A stretch of DNA of 15,314 nt from Limosilactobacillus antri DSM 16041 (GTDB taxonomy: Bacteria > Bacillota > Bacilli > Lactobacillales > Lactobacillaceae): assembly GCF_000160835.1 (NCBI RefSeq), contig NZ_GG700732.1:738870-754183 (forward strand), written 5' to 3'. Shown piece after piece: positions 6,477 to 13,935 of this stretch. Position numbers and translations under genes: made by a program. Position 1 is the first letter of the stretch, and each line of letters starts with the position of its first letter. Under the pieces are notes generated by a model. The model was given only the letters and a program-made list of their open reading frames with translations, was not told the DNA's origin and did not search any database.

Positions 6477-7658
6477 TTAGCCGACGTTCTTAACCTCATT
6501 CGGCCACTTTAAGCGCAGCTGGTAGTGGTCGAGTTCTAAGGCCCGGTGAATTGCCAGCGAGCTGGCCCCTAACAGCGAAGTCATGCGGGAGCCGACGATC
6601 TTCTTGATTGGCGAGAACGCCCCCATCTCCACCAGCTTCGTCCGGATCTGCTCATACAGCTCCGGAATATCCTCAAAGAGGGTCGAGTTAAAGTAGACCT
6701 CCTGGGGCCCGAAGGAAACGATCGCGTTAAAGGAGGCCTCGGCCAACAATTCCGCCGCGTGGTCGAAGATTTGCAAGACCTGGCTGTCATAGTGGTAAAG
6801 CCGGACCAGCTCAGTGCTGCTAATCGTGTCCAGGTGCTTGGCAGCCTTCACCTGACCGATGATTGCGTCCTCAGAACACAGGGATTCCACCTTTACCAGT
6901 TTCTTGCTGCCGCTGGCAAAGCGGTCAATCATCAGCGTCCGGCCGATTTCCCCGGCCATGCCGCGGTTGCCCCGGTATAGCTGGCCGTTGGTAATCACAC
7001 CGACCCCGATTCCCCGGTGAATACTGATGGTAATCAAATCTTTGACCCCATCGGCCACGCAAAAGTCATTTTCAAACACGGCGGATAAGTTAGCCTCGTT
7101 CTCCAAGACGACCGGCACGCCGAACTCCTTTTCAAAATAGCCCTGCAGGTCGATCCCGTCGAGGTCCAGGAAGGGCGAATCCAGCACCTGGTTGTGGTCC
7201 ACAATTCCGTGAATCGAAAACGCGATTGCTAATAAGCCGCGGCTAGTCTGGTCAACCTCCTGCATCTGCTGAATTTCTTTTTTAATCATCTGCATGATGG
7301 TTAAAATGTCGAAGCGTTCGATCGGCTGGCGGTTATAGCGGATGATCTCCCCATTGATGTAGTTAAACATCGCGGCCATGTACCTAGTTCCGATATTAAA
7401 ACTCGCCACAAAGCCATAGTTAGGGTTTAGCCGAACCAAGTTGGGCTTCCGCCCGCCGCTGCTCGTCGACTCCCCCTGCCGGACCTCCTGAATCAAGCCG
7501 TCGTCATCTAATTCGGTATAAATTGAGGAAACCGTTGACTTATTCAGCTTTAACTGGCGGGCAATCTCCGCCCGGGAAGTTTCTTGATTGTTAAATAGTT
7601 GTTGTAATACTAGTTTGCGGTTGTTTATTCGCGATAAATTGCGATGGTCAATTGTCAT
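6477..7658 (-). CDS. xylR: ROK-family xylose repressor (XylR-like)
   Basis: A 393-residue repressor with an N-terminal winged helix-turn-helix (about residues 12-60) and a ROK sugar-binding domain (about 80-380). The recognition helix LNKSTVSS (38-45) and the following SSGGRKP (66-72) closely resemble Bacillus subtilis XylR (LNKSTVSS, SSGGRRP), which points to a similar operator. The sugar-site residues ENEAN (186-190) and GEIG (236-239) are present. The usual zinc-binding part of the ROK signature is missing: the His after GEIG is Arg240 and no CxCGxxGC motif follows. It is convergent with the proposed xylose porter, whose start region carries a matching operator. Xylose is the expected inducer. 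The ATG has a modest TAGGG site. The gene for another pentose-responsive ROK repressor is the main alternative. Confidence 0.82.
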   Translation of the reverse strand: MTIDHRNLSRINNRKLVLQQLFNNQETSRAEIARQLKLNKSTVSSIYTELDDDGLIQEVRQGESTSSGGRKPNLVRLNPNYGFVASFNIGTRYMAAMFNYINGEIIRYNRQPIERFDILTIMQMIKKEIQQMQEVDQTSRGLLAIAFSIHGIVDHNQVLDSPFLDLDGIDLQGYFEKEFGVPVVLENEANLSAVFENDFCVADGVKDLITISIHRGIGVGVITNGQLYRGNRGMAGEIGRTLMIDRFASGSKKLVKVESLCSEDAIIGQVKAAKHLDTISSTELVRLYHYDSQVLQIFDHAAELLAEASFNAIVSFGPQEVYFNSTLFEDIPELYEQIRTKLVEMGAFSPIKKIVGSRMTSLLGASSLAIHRALELDHYQLRLKWPNEVKNVG

Positions 7659-7696
7659 GTTATCCCTACTTCATCCATTAATATCCTAACGTTCTT

Positions 7697-7702
7697 ATTA
7701 TA
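7697..7702 (-). promoter_or_regulatory. Candidate -10 box of xylR
   Basis: A consensus TATAAT on the minus strand, 38 bases before the xylR start codon. No good -35 box lies at 16-18 bp (GTAAGC or TAAGCA are the best), so the promoter is weak or uses another factor. It sits between the small membrane gene and xylR, suggesting that xylR has its own promoter. Confidence 0.4.
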
Positions 7703-7711
7703 ACACGTTTG

Positions 7712-7921
7712 CTAGTCATGCTTACGCAATAGCCATAATTCTAAATAACACCATAAGATAATTAATAAGACACAGTAGACTGCAGCAAACCACGCCACTA
7801 TTTGCACCAGTTTCCAGCCAGTCAGAGTTGTTATAATTTGTAAGCAGATGGTCAAAACAATCCAAACCACTAGGCTCGTCTGAATATGCCCTTGGTATTG
7901 TTGAAGCTTGTCCTTATTCAT
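7712..7921 (-). CDS. Small two-helix membrane protein of unknown function
   Basis: A 69-residue hypothetical protein with a polar N-terminus, two hydrophobic segments (about residues 15-34 and 41-63) and a short charged C-terminal end (LRKHD). I do not recognise a family. The first ATG is at 7921. The frame stays open to 8038 within the pgi gene, but that extension is polar and overlaps pgi, so it is not likely to be coding. There is no ribosome binding site before the ATG, and the pgi terminator ends only five bases upstream, so expression would need read-through or an unseen promoter. The gene ends 53 bp before xylR. The hydropathy pattern argues for a real protein, but confidence is moderate. 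Confidence 0.5.
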   Translation of the reverse strand: MNKDKLQQYQGHIQTSLVVWIVLTICLQIITTLTGWKLVQIVAWFAAVYCVLLIILWCYLELWLLRKHD

Positions 7922-7925
7922 AACC

Positions 7926-7953
7926 AAAAAGAACTGGGGATTACTCCCCAGTT
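7926..7953 (-). terminator. Intrinsic terminator of pgi
   Basis: On the minus strand AACTGGGGA and TCCCCAGTT form a perfect 9-bp stem with loop GTAA, followed by CTTTTTGG, 11 bases after the pgi stop codon. A classic intrinsic terminator. Confidence 0.85.
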
Positions 7954-7964
7954 TCTCCTTAATC

Positions 7965-9323
7965 CTAGTTGTTCTTGTCCATTTCCGCCCGCAATTGCTT
8001 GCCGACTTCTTCGTAGCCCGGTTTACCCAACAGGCCAAACATGTTGGTCTTGTAGGCTTCGACCCCTGGCTGGTTGAATGGATTGATCCCGTTCAGGTAG
8101 CCGGAGATTCCCATGGCCACTTCAAAGAAGTAGATCAGGTAGCCGAGGGTGTATTCATTTTCTTCTGGGATGTGGACGGTCATTACCGGTACCCCACCGG
8201 CCGTGTGGGCCGCCACCACGGCCTGGTAGGCCTTGGTGTTGGCGAAGTCCATCGTCTTGCCTTCCAGGTAGCCGAGACCGTCGAGGTTGTCCTCTTCAGC
8301 TGGGATCTCCACGTCGAAGTTCGGCTGGTCGAGCTTGACGACGGTTTCCATCAGGAAGCGGCGCCCTTCCTGGATGTATTGTCCCAGTGAGTGGAGGTCG
8401 GTCGTGAAGTTAGCACTGGATGGGTAAATCCCCTTCTGGTCTTTCCCCTCGGATTCACCGGCCAGCTGCTTCCACCATTCGGCAAACATCCGCATGTTGG
8501 GTTCGTAATTTTCCAGCAGCTCGGTTTCGTAACCCTTCCGGTAGAGGATGTTCCGGTAGGCAGCGTACTGGTAGGCCTCATTCTTGGCCAGGTCTGGGTC
8601 AACGTAGTCCTGTTCGGCTTGGGCGGCTCCGGCCATCAGCTGGTCAATGTCGGCACCAGAAGCGGCAATTGGCAGGAGGCCAACCGGGCAGAGGACAGAG
8701 TAGCGGCCGCCCACGCCATCGGGAATGACGAAGGATTCGTAGCCGTTGGCGTCGGCCTCGGTCTTCAAGGCGCCCTTAGCCTTATCGGTCGTGGCGTAAA
8801 TCCGCTTGTTGGCTTCCGCCAGGCTGTACTTTTCAATCAGCTTCTTCTTGAAGATCCGGAAGGCGATTGACGGTTCGGTCGTCGTCCCCGACTTGGAAAC
8901 GACGTTGACGGAGAAGTCCTTGTCGCCGATCAGTTCCAGCAGGTCGTGAACGTAGGTCGAGCTGAGGGAGTTCCCGGCAAAGATCACCAGCGGGTACTTC
9001 CGGTCCTTGGCGCTTTGGGCCTGGTAGAAGGTGTTGTGCAGGAAGTCGATCGCCATCTGGGCACCGAGGTAGGAACCCCCGATCCCAATTACGACCAGGA
9101 TGTCGGAGTCGGCTTGGATCTTCTTAGCGGCCTGCTTGATCCGCGCAAATTCGTCCTTGTCGTACTCGCTCGGCAGGTGGAGCCAGTCACGGTAGGCCGC
9201 GCCGGCACCGGTCCCGTTGCGGAGCTCGTCATCCGCCGCCTTGACCATTGCCTGCATCTCACCCAGTTCGTTGTCGTGAACAAATTGTTTCAAAGCACTG
9301 CTATCGAATTTTACCTGTGTCAT
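7965..9323 (-). CDS. pgi: Glucose-6-phosphate isomerase
   Basis: A 452-residue cytoplasmic enzyme interconverting glucose 6-phosphate and fructose 6-phosphate. The length fits the Gram-positive Pgi class. Visible signatures are the phosphate-binding IGIGGSYLG (79-87) and SKSGTTTE (143-150), the family pattern [14 protein letters not shown] (202-215), and the catalytic Glu290 in WWKQLAGES. The C-terminal [12 protein letters not shown] motif (414-425) contains the last active-site lysine. In a heterofermenter the enzyme links fructose 6-phosphate to the phosphoketolase route. The ATG at 9323 is preceded by a weak GAAAGAAG. It has its own promoter and terminator and is divergent from the acetyltransferase gene. 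Confidence 0.97.
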   Translation of the reverse strand: MTQVKFDSSALKQFVHDNELGEMQAMVKAADDELRNGTGAGAAYRDWLHLPSEYDKDEFARIKQAAKKIQADSDILVVIGIGGSYLGAQMAIDFLHNTFYQAQSAKDRKYPLVIFAGNSLSSTYVHDLLELIGDKDFSVNVVSKSGTTTEPSIAFRIFKKKLIEKYSLAEANKRIYATTDKAKGALKTEADANGYESFVIPDGVGGRYSVLCPVGLLPIAASGADIDQLMAGAAQAEQDYVDPDLAKNEAYQYAAYRNILYRKGYETELLENYEPNMRMFAEWWKQLAGESEGKDQKGIYPSSANFTTDLHSLGQYIQEGRRFLMETVVKLDQPNFDVEIPAEEDNLDGLGYLEGKTMDFANTKAYQAVVAAHTAGGVPVMTVHIPEENEYTLGYLIYFFEVAMGISGYLNGINPFNQPGVEAYKTNMFGLLGKPGYEEVGKQLRAEMDKNN

Positions 9324-9363
9324 TATAAGCGCTTCTTTCTAAAATAAATTATTTTACTTAATC

Positions 9364-9392
9364 ATAATAGCGGATAATGTAGTCGGTTTCAA
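9364..9392 (-). promoter_or_regulatory. Promoter of pgi
   Basis: On the minus strand TTGAAA (-35, 9387-9392) and TATTAT (-10, 9364-9369) are separated by 17 bp, about 40 bp before the pgi start codon. Boxes and spacing are close to the sigma-A consensus. Confidence 0.65.
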
Positions 9393-9418
9393 TCGGAAAG
9401 GGCAAATCCGTTTAGCGG

Positions 9419-9447
9419 TTGTAGAGGCGCCTAAACACTGCCATAAT
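9419..9447 (+). promoter_or_regulatory. Promoter of the acetyltransferase gene
   Basis: TTGTAG (-35, 9419-9424) and CATAAT (-10, 9442-9447) with a 17-bp spacer lie upstream of a good AAAGGAG site at 9463-9469. No operator is obvious in the 150-bp divergent region. Confidence 0.55.
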
Positions 9448-9475
9448 GGTACTTAGAACGATAAAGGAGTGAATT

Positions 9476-10093
9476 ATGATGGAAGAAAACACCAAGAGAA
9501 TGCTGGCGGGCGAGCCCTACTGCCCGGCCACTGCGGAATTAGACGGGTTCGCCCACTACGCTCACCGGCTCTGCCGTGACTACACCTTAACTACCGATGA
9601 GGATACCGTCGAGCGGACAACAATTATCGAAAAACTCTTTCCCAACCATGGTGTGGGGACCTATATTCAAGGTCCAATGTTTGTTGACTATGGTCGGTTC
9701 ACCACGCTTGGCGATAATTTCTACGCCAATGCCAACTTAACGATCCTTGACACCTGTCCCGTCACGATTGGCGATAACGTCATGTGCGGTCCGAACGTCT
9801 CCATTATTACCGCCATGCACCCGCTCCGCTACCAGCAGCGCAACCCGCGTCAGCTCCCGGACGGCCGCTTTGCCGACTATGAATACGGTAAGCCAGTTAC
9901 GATTGGCAGCAACTGCTGGCTCGCGGCTAACGTCACCATCTGCCCGGGAGTTACAGTTGGCGACGGCTGTGTTATCGGTGCCGGCGCCGTTGTTACCCAG
10001 GATATGCCAGCAAACTCACTGGTGCTCGGCGTGCCAGCCAAGGCGGTCCGCCCAATTACTGAGGCCGATCACCTAGCAAACTTCCCCTATTAA
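9476..10093 (+). CDS. Maltose/galactoside O-acetyltransferase-like protein
   Basis: A 205-residue member of the LacA/Maa branch of hexapeptide-repeat acyltransferases, which transfer acetyl from acetyl-CoA to the 6-hydroxyl of sugars. The N-terminal region (EENTKRMLAGEPYCP, residues 3-17) is the Maa-type leader helix. The left-handed beta-helix with [LIV]GxxxxI/V hexapeptide turns covers about residues 60-180. The catalytic His115 in ITAMHPL and the C-terminal VLGVPAKAVRPI are present. Two consecutive ATG codons are available; the first is used here because AAAGGAG is seven bases upstream. It is monocistronic, with a promoter and terminator of its own. The sugar acceptor cannot be told from sequence. 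Confidence 0.9.
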   Translation: MMEENTKRMLAGEPYCPATAELDGFAHYAHRLCRDYTLTTDEDTVERTTIIEKLFPNHGVGTYIQGPMFVDYGRFTTLGDNFYANANLTILDTCPVTIGDNVMCGPNVSIITAMHPLRYQQRNPRQLPDGRFADYEYGKPVTIGSNCWLAANVTICPGVTVGDGCVIGAGAVVTQDMPANSLVLGVPAKAVRPITEADHLANFPY

Positions 10094-10095
10094 GC

Positions 10096-10130
10096 AAAAA
10101 ACGAGGCCGGATTACGGTCTCGTTTTTTTG
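10096..10130. terminator. Bidirectional terminator
   Basis: ACGAGGCCG (10101-10109) pairs with CGGTCTCGT (10115-10123) with one G-U pair, followed by seven T on the plus strand and flanked by six A on the other side. It serves the acetyltransferase gene on the plus strand and can serve the GRP transporter on the minus strand, whose stop is at 10170. Confidence 0.85.
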
Positions 10131-10169
10131 CTTAATCATATCATTTCACATTTATTTCCCGGGAAATGT

Positions 10170-11060
10170 TTAGTGGGCAAACGCCGTCAGAATACTACCA
10201 GCAACAATCAGGATGATTCCGACAACGGTGTAGCCCATTTCCCGCCGGGTCTTGTGCTCATGCAGGACCAACACCCCACCGATCGTAGCAATGACCACGT
10301 TCATCTGGGTGAAGACAAAGGCCACGTTGACCCCGAGGGCCCGCCCAGCAAAGATGTAGGCGAGTGCGGCAATCCCCCAGGAAAGGCCTCCAAGGATATT
10401 CAGGTACTGCTCCCTTTGCTTGAAGGCCTTGGCGTTGCCGGATACAAAGGTATAAATCACGGCACCAATCAAGATCCCAATCATTTCCGGCAGAAAAATC
10501 CCCAGCGACTTCTCATCCTTAAGCCACGGAATCTTAGGAAAGGCGGAGTAAACCCAGTACCCAAACGTTGTTACCAGCAGGAAGAAGAAGTTCTTAACCG
10601 TTACCCGCTTGCCGGAACTTTCGTCAGTCACCGACGTCATCAGGGCACCGATGATCACGATGATCAAGGCGCCAAACCCGATCAACCGGGCCGTCGTGGA
10701 GTGCCATTCGCCAAAGATAATTACCCCAATCAGGGAATTACCGATCAGCTGGAACACCGTTGACAGCGGGATGGTATTGGAAACCCCCATCCGCTTGAAG
10801 GAGACAAACTGACCGATCTGTCCCGTAGACCAGAGCGCCCCACAAATAACTGAAATCCAGAAGCCCCGGGCACTAACAACCACCGCCCCCGGGTTCCCCG
10901 ATAACTGAGCACCAAAGAAGGCCAGCAGGCCGATAATCGTGGCCCCAGCCCCAATTCCAAAGGTCTGGTTAATCGTCGAACCACCAATCTTTCCAGTAAT
11001 CAGCGGCATAATTCCCCAGCCGACTGCCGGCACCAATGCAAGTAAATAAGTTAACACCAT
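10170..11060 (-). CDS. GRP-family sugar uptake protein (RbsU/GlcU type)
   Basis: A 296-residue transporter of the glucose/ribose porter family within the drug/metabolite transporter superfamily, to which Lactobacillus sakei RbsU and staphylococcal/bacillar GlcU belong. About ten hydrophobic helices are visible, starting with LLALVPAVGWGIMPLITGK (residues 6-24). The conserved GALWSTGQIGQF (74-85) and GEWHST (117-122) stretches are typical. It would take up ribose or glucose non-PTS. The ATG follows AGGAGAGG. No ribokinase or RbsD gene is beside it; it stands alone between a terminator and an operator-rich promoter. Glucose versus ribose cannot be decided here, though LacI-type operators upstream are what one expects for an RbsR or CcpA target. 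Confidence 0.85.
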   Translation of the reverse strand: MVLTYLLALVPAVGWGIMPLITGKIGGSTINQTFGIGAGATIIGLLAFFGAQLSGNPGAVVVSARGFWISVICGALWSTGQIGQFVSFKRMGVSNTIPLSTVFQLIGNSLIGVIIFGEWHSTTARLIGFGALIIVIIGALMTSVTDESSGKRVTVKNFFFLLVTTFGYWVYSAFPKIPWLKDEKSLGIFLPEMIGILIGAVIYTFVSGNAKAFKQREQYLNILGGLSWGIAALAYIFAGRALGVNVAFVFTQMNVVIATIGGVLVLHEHKTRREMGYTVVGIILIVAGSILTAFAH

Positions 11061-11096
11061 ATCAATCCTCTCCTATCAATCAATCTACAAGATGAT

Positions 11097-11125
11097 AACT
11101 TATCACACTGGAAACGCTTGCACAA
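11097..11125 (-). promoter_or_regulatory. Promoter of the GRP transporter
   Basis: On the minus strand TTGTGC (-35, 11120-11125) and TAAGTT (-10, 11097-11102) are 17 bp apart. A LacI-type operator fills the spacer, which would block RNA polymerase when occupied. Confidence 0.45.
11109..11122 (+). promoter_or_regulatory. LacI-type operator 1 (cre/RbsR-like)
   Basis: TGGAAACGCTTGCA is a CG-centred half-palindromic operator of the LacI/CcpA class, two positions off the cre consensus, inside the -35/-10 spacer of the GRP transporter. Confidence 0.6.
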
Positions 11126-11172
11126 CCCCTGTGATTTTGGTATGCTGCGATAAAATATTGGCACTATAAGCA

Positions 11173-11186
11173 AGTAAACGCTTGAT
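11173..11186 (+). promoter_or_regulatory. LacI-type operator 2
   Basis: AGTAAACGCTTGAT shares the nine-base core AAACGCTTG with operator 1 in the same orientation, centred exactly 64 bp away. It is too far upstream for simple blocking and may serve looping. Confidence 0.5.
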
Positions 11187-11220
11187 AAAAAATTGGTCTG
11201 ATTAGGCAAACGATTTCCCT

Positions 11221-12711
11221 TTAATCTGCTGATTGATGTGGGTGCAAGGCGGTTTGACTGTTAGGGAAGAAGATGGTGAAGGTGCTCCCCTTGCCGGGCG
11301 CACTGGTAACGGTAATTTTGCCACTGTGGAGCTGAACCAGCTGGTGGACAATTGCCAAGCCCAGACCGGATTCACCATACTTGGTGTTCATCCGTGACTT
11401 ATCAGCCTTATAGTAGCGCTCCCAAATGTTGTCCAACTGTTCTGGGGTCATCCCGATTCCGTTATCCTGGACGACAAACTGCGTTCCGTGGCTGCGCTGC
11501 TGACCACTGATCTTAATCACGCCGTTTTCCGTAAACTGAATGGCGTTTTGGATAATGTTAAACATGATTTGAACAAAACGGTCATAATCGGCGTACACCA
11601 ACAGGCCATCCGGAACCGTTAACTCTAGCTGGTCCCCCTGGGCGCGGGCCTTCTTGCCCAGCTGTTCCTTAAGATTGTGGAGGACCGCAGCCGCATCAAA
11701 GAGCTTGCGTTCCATTGAGATCTGGTTAGTCCTGATTTTTTCGTAATTCAAATTATCGTTTACCAGGCGGATCAAGCGCTTCGTCTCATTCTGCATCAGC
11801 TCAATGCTGTGCTGCTTATCCTCCTCAGGGATCACGTCGTACTGCAGACCCTCAAGAATTCCGTTAATCGTGGTCAACGGGGTCCGCATCTCATGAGCAG
11901 CATTGGCCATGAACTGCCGGCGCCGTTCCTCTTGGGAATGGATCTCATCGTGCGAGCTTTGCAGGGAGGCCGTCATCTGGTTAAAGCTGCGTCCCAGGTC
12001 GCCAATCTCATCGTTGCCCAAGATCCGCAGGCGGACGTCGTAATTTCCCCTGGCCACTTGGTGGGTCAGCTCACGGAGCCGTTTAATCCGCACAGTGATC
12101 GAACGGGAGAAAAAGTAGCTGACCAGCAGGGTCATCAGGCCGGCAAAGAGCAGCGCCACTACCAAGTTTAGCTTGATTTGGTGCATATTCCGCTCAATCG
12201 GCGAAACAAAGGTTGCAATCGCCACTACCGCCACTAGTTTGTTCTTATTCCGGTAGGGGCGAATAATTTCCGTCATCCGCGGCATATTGGTCGCCGCAAC
12301 CTGTTTTGAGAGCCGGGGGGTGGTCATCTTAACGTAGACGGTCTCCCCCTTCTCCAGCTTGGCCCACTTTGCGGCCGTGATGGTCGGGGTAAAGCCGTTG
12401 CTGGCGAAGAGCTGTTCCTGGTTCTTCCCGTAAATGGCGAAATGAACATCCTGGTGGCTCAGCAGACGGGCATCTGCTTTTAAGGCGGGGGTCATAAATC
12501 CGGCAAAGGAGTGGTCAACCGGGTCGTAGCGGATCGAGTCTTCAACAAGACTGTCCGCGTCCTGACGCAGCTGGCGCCAGGTATCCTGGTACATCGACTG
12601 GTTGGTCACCTTAATAAAGGAAATACTTAAAATCACCATCAAAATAACGATGATGGTGAAAAAGCTGAGCATCAGCCGGTACATTAACTTCATTTTAGTT
12701 AGCTTCGTCAT
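11221..12711 (-). CDS. Sensor histidine kinase of the B6-linked two-component system
   Basis: A 496-residue membrane kinase. Two transmembrane segments (about residues 12-34 and 182-202) bracket an extracytoplasmic domain of about 145 residues that I do not recognise. A HAMP linker follows (about 203-255), then HisKA with phospho-acceptor His273 in NAAHEMRTPLTT, and HATPase with the N-box Asn389, the DNGIGM G1 box and GESGLGLA G2 box. All catalytic parts are intact. The start is uncertain: ATG at 12711 (used here) overlaps the response regulator by 17 bp; TTG at 12714 or ATG at 12693 are alternatives, none with a good ribosome site, so translational coupling is likely. Last gene of the operon; no clear terminator follows. 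The signal sensed is unknown. Confidence 0.9.
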   Translation of the reverse strand: MTKLTKMKLMYRLMLSFFTIIVILMVILSISFIKVTNQSMYQDTWRQLRQDADSLVEDSIRYDPVDHSFAGFMTPALKADARLLSHQDVHFAIYGKNQEQLFASNGFTPTITAAKWAKLEKGETVYVKMTTPRLSKQVAATNMPRMTEIIRPYRNKNKLVAVVAIATFVSPIERNMHQIKLNLVVALLFAGLMTLLVSYFFSRSITVRIKRLRELTHQVARGNYDVRLRILGNDEIGDLGRSFNQMTASLQSSHDEIHSQEERRRQFMANAAHEMRTPLTTINGILEGLQYDVIPEEDKQHSIELMQNETKRLIRLVNDNLNYEKIRTNQISMERKLFDAAAVLHNLKEQLGKKARAQGDQLELTVPDGLLVYADYDRFVQIMFNIIQNAIQFTENGVIKISGQQRSHGTQFVVQDNGIGMTPEQLDNIWERYYKADKSRMNTKYGESGLGLAIVHQLVQLHSGKITVTSAPGKGSTFTIFFPNSQTALHPHQSAD

Positions 12712-13411
12712 CAAACTTATAGCCTACTCCCCATACCGTCTTGATTACCTGTGGACCCAGGTCTTCGAGCTTCTGCCGCAGCTTTTTGATGTGGGCGTCG
12801 ACCGTTCGCTCGTCACCATAGTATTCGTAGTCCCAGACGAGCTGCAAGAGCTGTTCCCGGGTAAAAACCTGTCGGGGCTTGGAAGCCAGCGTCTTCAGCA
12901 GGTCAAATTCCTTCGGTGTCAAGTCAGCGATCGGCTGGTCGTAAAGGTAGACTTCCCGGGTCTTGGTGTTCATGCGGAAGTTCTTAGTCTGCACATCAAA
13001 ATCACGGGCCGCCGTGCCGTCCTGGTCCTCAGGGTGCTTAGACAGCTGGCTCCGCCGGTAGAGGGCCTTGATCCGGGCAATCAGGGTAATGGCGCTAAAG
13101 GGCTTGGTGACGTAATCATCGGCGCCGATTTCCAGGCCAAGCACCTGGTCGCTCTCCGTGTCACGGGCGGTCAGCATAATCAGCGGTACCGTCGGCGAAA
13201 CCCGCCGAATATCAGCCGCCACCTGCATCCCGTCTTTTTTCGGCAAGTTGAGGTCCAGCAGGATCACGTCCCACTTGTCCGGGGCGGCAGTAAACTTCTC
13301 CTCCGCCTCAATCCCGTCGTAGGCAAACTCGTATTGCCAGCCCTGTTTTTTCAAAAACATTGCCATCATTTCACAGACGGAATGATTATCTTCAATCATC
13401 AGTATATTCAC
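12695..13411 (-). CDS. OmpR-family response regulator
   Basis: A 238-residue regulator with an N-terminal receiver domain (residues 1-118) and a C-terminal winged-helix DNA-binding domain (about 140-235). The acidic pair Glu7-Asp8, phospho-acceptor Asp53, Thr81 and Lys103 are in place. The C-terminal half has the family pattern LTPKEFDLLKTLAS, followed by ERTVDAHIKKLRQKL and TVWGVGYKF. The start codon is GTG, seven bases after GGGGAGG. The gene starts 18 bp after the S-component stop and its end overlaps the kinase start, so regulator and kinase form a pair in the same transcript as the vitamin genes. Its targets are unknown; autoregulation is plausible but no operator is evident. Confidence 0.93.
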   Translation of the reverse strand: MNILMIEDNHSVCEMMAMFLKKQGWQYEFAYDGIEAEEKFTAAPDKWDVILLDLNLPKKDGMQVAADIRRVSPTVPLIMLTARDTESDQVLGLEIGADDYVTKPFSAITLIARIKALYRRSQLSKHPEDQDGTAARDFDVQTKNFRMNTKTREVYLYDQPIADLTPKEFDLLKTLASKPRQVFTREQLLQLVWDYEYYGDERTVDAHIKKLRQKLEDLGPQVIKTVWGVGYKFDDEAN

Positions 13412-13429
13412 GGTAATCCTCCCCTAATC

Positions 13430-13933
13430 CTATTTAAACGAAATGTTCAGGCGGCGCCGCAGGGGCTTGGCAAACAGGAGGGCAAGCAGTGCCCCGATCA
13501 ACCCCTGAATGGTGTTGGGAATTAACCCCAGCGTCCCGGTCGCCCAGTTATAAAGGAACGAATCAGCAAAGAAGTAGCAGACCACCATCACAATTATTCC
13601 AACCGCCAGTCCCAAAAAGCGGCCCCAGCGTCCCGGCAGCCAGCGCGTAATCAGACCGGCAAGCAAGCCTTCTAGACCGTGGGCAACAAACGAGAACGGG
13701 GCGTACTGGGCAAAACCGGAAATCAGGTCCAAGAAGAGCCCGGCAAAGCCCCCAATCGCCCCACCGTACCAGGGGCCCAGCAGCAGGGCCCCAAGCAAAA
13801 TGGCGGCGTCACAAAGGTTGACGTTCCCCCGCGTCCACGGCAAAGGAATCAAAAAGAGACGGCCAAAGACGATTGACAGCGCCAGGAGCATCGCCGCTAA
13901 GGTTAATTTTTTTGTCTGTACTTGTTTTTGCAT
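13430..13933 (-). CDS. ECF transporter S component, probably for vitamin B6
   Basis: A 167-residue substrate-binding membrane subunit of an energy-coupling factor transporter. About six hydrophobic helices fill the protein. The first, TLAAMLLALSIVFG (residues 11-24), has the small-residue AxxxA pattern that docks to EcfT. The stretch NVNLCDAAILLGALLLGP (37-54), followed by GGFAGLFLDL (61-70), is typical of the PdxU/HmpT/FolT-like group. The ATG at 13933 has GGGAGA upstream. It starts two bases after the stop codon of the pyridoxal kinase gene, so coupling is tight and the substrate is most likely pyridoxine, pyridoxal or pyridoxamine; hydroxymethylpyrimidine is the main alternative. The shared EcfA1/A2/T module is not in the window. 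The frame is open upstream to 14116 but that part lies inside the kinase gene and is not coding. Confidence 0.85.
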   Translation of the reverse strand: MQKQVQTKKLTLAAMLLALSIVFGRLFLIPLPWTRGNVNLCDAAILLGALLLGPWYGGAIGGFAGLFLDLISGFAQYAPFSFVAHGLEGLLAGLITRWLPGRWGRFLGLAVGIIVMVVCYFFADSFLYNWATGTLGLIPNTIQGLIGALLALLFAKPLRRRLNISFK

Positions 13934-13935
13934 CG

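Noticed and set aside
7922..8038. N-terminal extension of the small membrane protein to 108 residues
   Set aside because: Overlaps the pgi end in another frame and is polar and basic with no start signal.
8351..8870. Open frames on both strands inside pgi
   Set aside because: Pgi is complete with its active-site motifs in frame; the others are shadows.
9329..9342. AAGCGCTT palindrome near the pgi ribosome site considered as a cre site
   Set aside because: Too many deviations from the cre consensus, and pgi has a plain constitutive-looking promoter.
10128..10763. Open frame of 211 codons antisense to the GRP transporter
   Set aside because: Very polar, Pro/Gly/His-rich translation typical of the complement of a membrane protein gene.
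11187..11220. T-rich stretch after the histidine kinase considered as its terminator
   Set aside because: No stable stem precedes the T-run on the minus strand.
12602..13525. Open frame of 307 codons on the plus strand across the two-component genes
   Set aside because: Antisense to three well-supported genes, with no motif or start signal.
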